Source of the DNA: Chloroflexota bacterium
Lineage (GTDB): Bacteria; Chloroflexota; Limnocylindria; Limnocylindrales; CSP1-4
Assembly (NCBI GenBank): GCA_021812735.1
Contig: JAKAMV010000610.1
Location: 1 to 6,383, forward strand
Direction of reading: 5' to 3'
DNA length: 6,383 nucleotides
Under the pieces are notes generated by a model, which did not search any database, had not been told where the DNA came from, and was given only the letters and a program-made list of their open reading frames with translations. Shown one piece after another: positions 6,085 to 6,383 of the stretch (position 1 is its first letter; every line of letters begins with the position of its first letter). Made by a program: the position numbers and the translations under genes.

Positions 6085-6140
6085 GGGACGCCTCGGATGC
6101 AAGACTGGACGCTCAGCATCCCACCCGACTGGCGTCCCGT
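6083..6140 (-). promoter_or_regulatory. nested inverted repeat over the DUF1684 ribosome binding site and start codon
   Basis: ACGGGACGCC (6083-6092) and GGCGTCCCGT (6131-6140) are a perfect 10-bp inverted repeat. Inside it GGATGC (6095-6100) and GCATCC (6116-6121) form a perfect 6-bp stem. In the minus-strand mRNA the 3' arm covers half of the GAGG ribosome binding site (6094-6091), its spacer, and the first two bases of GTG 6084. If transcription starts upstream of 6140, this fold would hide the start site. It might equally be an operator for a dimeric regulator. Confidence 0.45.
6091..6094 (-). promoter_or_regulatory. ribosome binding site of the DUF1684 gene
   Basis: GAGG on the minus strand lies six bases before GTG 6084 and supports that start over the TTG at 6102. 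It is partly inside the hairpin that spans 6083-6140. Confidence 0.5.
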
Positions 6141-6205
6141 CGAGCAGGAGGGAGCGAGTGCGGGTGCTCGCAGCGCGCGCCCGGTCCGACTCGCGGGCCG
6201 CTCGC

Positions 6206-6383
6206 CTATTCCGCGAACCGCTCCTCGCGCCACGGGTCGGCGTCGTTGTGGTAGCCGTACCGCTCCCAGAAGCCCGGCTGGTCGTGGTTGAGGAACTCCA
6301 GTCCGCGGATCCACTTGGGGCCCTTCCAGAAGTAGCGCTTGGGCACGATCAGCCGGAGCGGGAACCCATGGTCCGGCTCGAGC
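6206..6383 (-). CDS. sulfite-oxidase-like molybdopterin oxidoreductase, C-terminal part (gene continues past the window edge)
   Basis: Only the last 58 residues and the stop are in the window. They read [20 protein letters not shown], then an acidic/aromatic stretch, and close with [16 protein letters not shown] and a REER tail. The pattern G-x-P-L-R-L-x-V-P-x-x-Y-x-W-K-x-x-K-W-I, followed about 15 residues later by G-F-W-E-x-x-G-Y-H, is the end of the sulfite oxidase/YedY molybdopterin fold. It resembles the short cytoplasmic sulfite-oxidase-like proteins (YuiH-type). The Arg and Lys in the first block line the cofactor/substrate pocket in the family. The molybdenum-ligating cysteine and the N-terminus are outside the window, so substrate and location cannot be judged. 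It is read toward the DUF1684 gene, with 121 bp between them. Confidence 0.88.
   Translation of the reverse strand, partial: LEPDHGFPLRLIVPKRYFWKGPKWIRGLEFLNHDQPGFWERYGYHNDADPWREERFAE

Noticed and set aside
6154..6198. Small hairpins GCGAG/CTCGC (6154-6171) and GCCCG/CGGGC (6179-6198) after the oxidoreductase gene
   Set aside because: Five-base stems with large or wobble-filled loops are expected by chance at this GC content, so I do not call a terminator.
1..6383. CRISPR arrays, tRNA or rRNA genes, IS ends, toxin-antitoxin or defence genes
   Set aside because: I found no spaced repeat series, cloverleaf, transposase motif or known defence domain.

Overview
This is a very GC-rich, densely coded bacterial window with third codon positions strongly biased to G/C. 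It has no rRNA, tRNA, insertion sequence, phage gene or CRISPR array. The gene set and GC level fit a high-GC soil or environmental lineage such as Actinobacteriota or Chloroflexota. That placement rests on style and family content, not on a marker gene.

Layout, left to right: (1) a PLP-dependent class I/II aminotransferase on + (124-1248). (2) Convergent to it, a protein on - (1297-2301) that looks like a bacterial arrestin-fold protein. (3) After a 245-bp divergent spacer, a + strand cluster: a small fructose-6-phosphate aldolase/transaldolase-family enzyme (2547-3200), a ferritin-like plus VIT1/CCC1 membrane iron/manganese transporter of the MbfA type 5 bp further on (3206-4384), and then a QW-motif alpha-toroid (prenyltransferase/squalene-cyclase-like) protein whose frame is broken by an apparent 1-base deletion near 4607-4612 (4430-5445). 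(4) Convergent to that cluster, a DUF1684 protein on - (start 6084, stop 5506). (5) The C-terminal end of a sulfite-oxidase-like molybdopterin oxidoreductase on - (6206 to the window edge).

The genes do not form one obvious pathway. The aldolase and metal transporter are probably co-transcribed, and the toroid gene probably follows on the same message. The transporter's job would be to move Fe2+ or Mn2+ out of the cytoplasm, with the ferritin-like domain sensing or loading metal. The two convergent junctions (1249-1296 and 5446-5505) each hold a GC-rich hairpin, and hairpins also sit in several 5' leaders. The most structured leader is that of the DUF1684 gene: a 10-bp perfect inverted repeat with a nested 6-bp one pairs over the ribosome binding site and start codon.

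I see no clearly new defence or mobile system. The points most worth a second look are the frameshifted toroid gene, the bacterial arrestin-like protein, the DUF1684 leader structure and the FSA-like active site of the aldolase.
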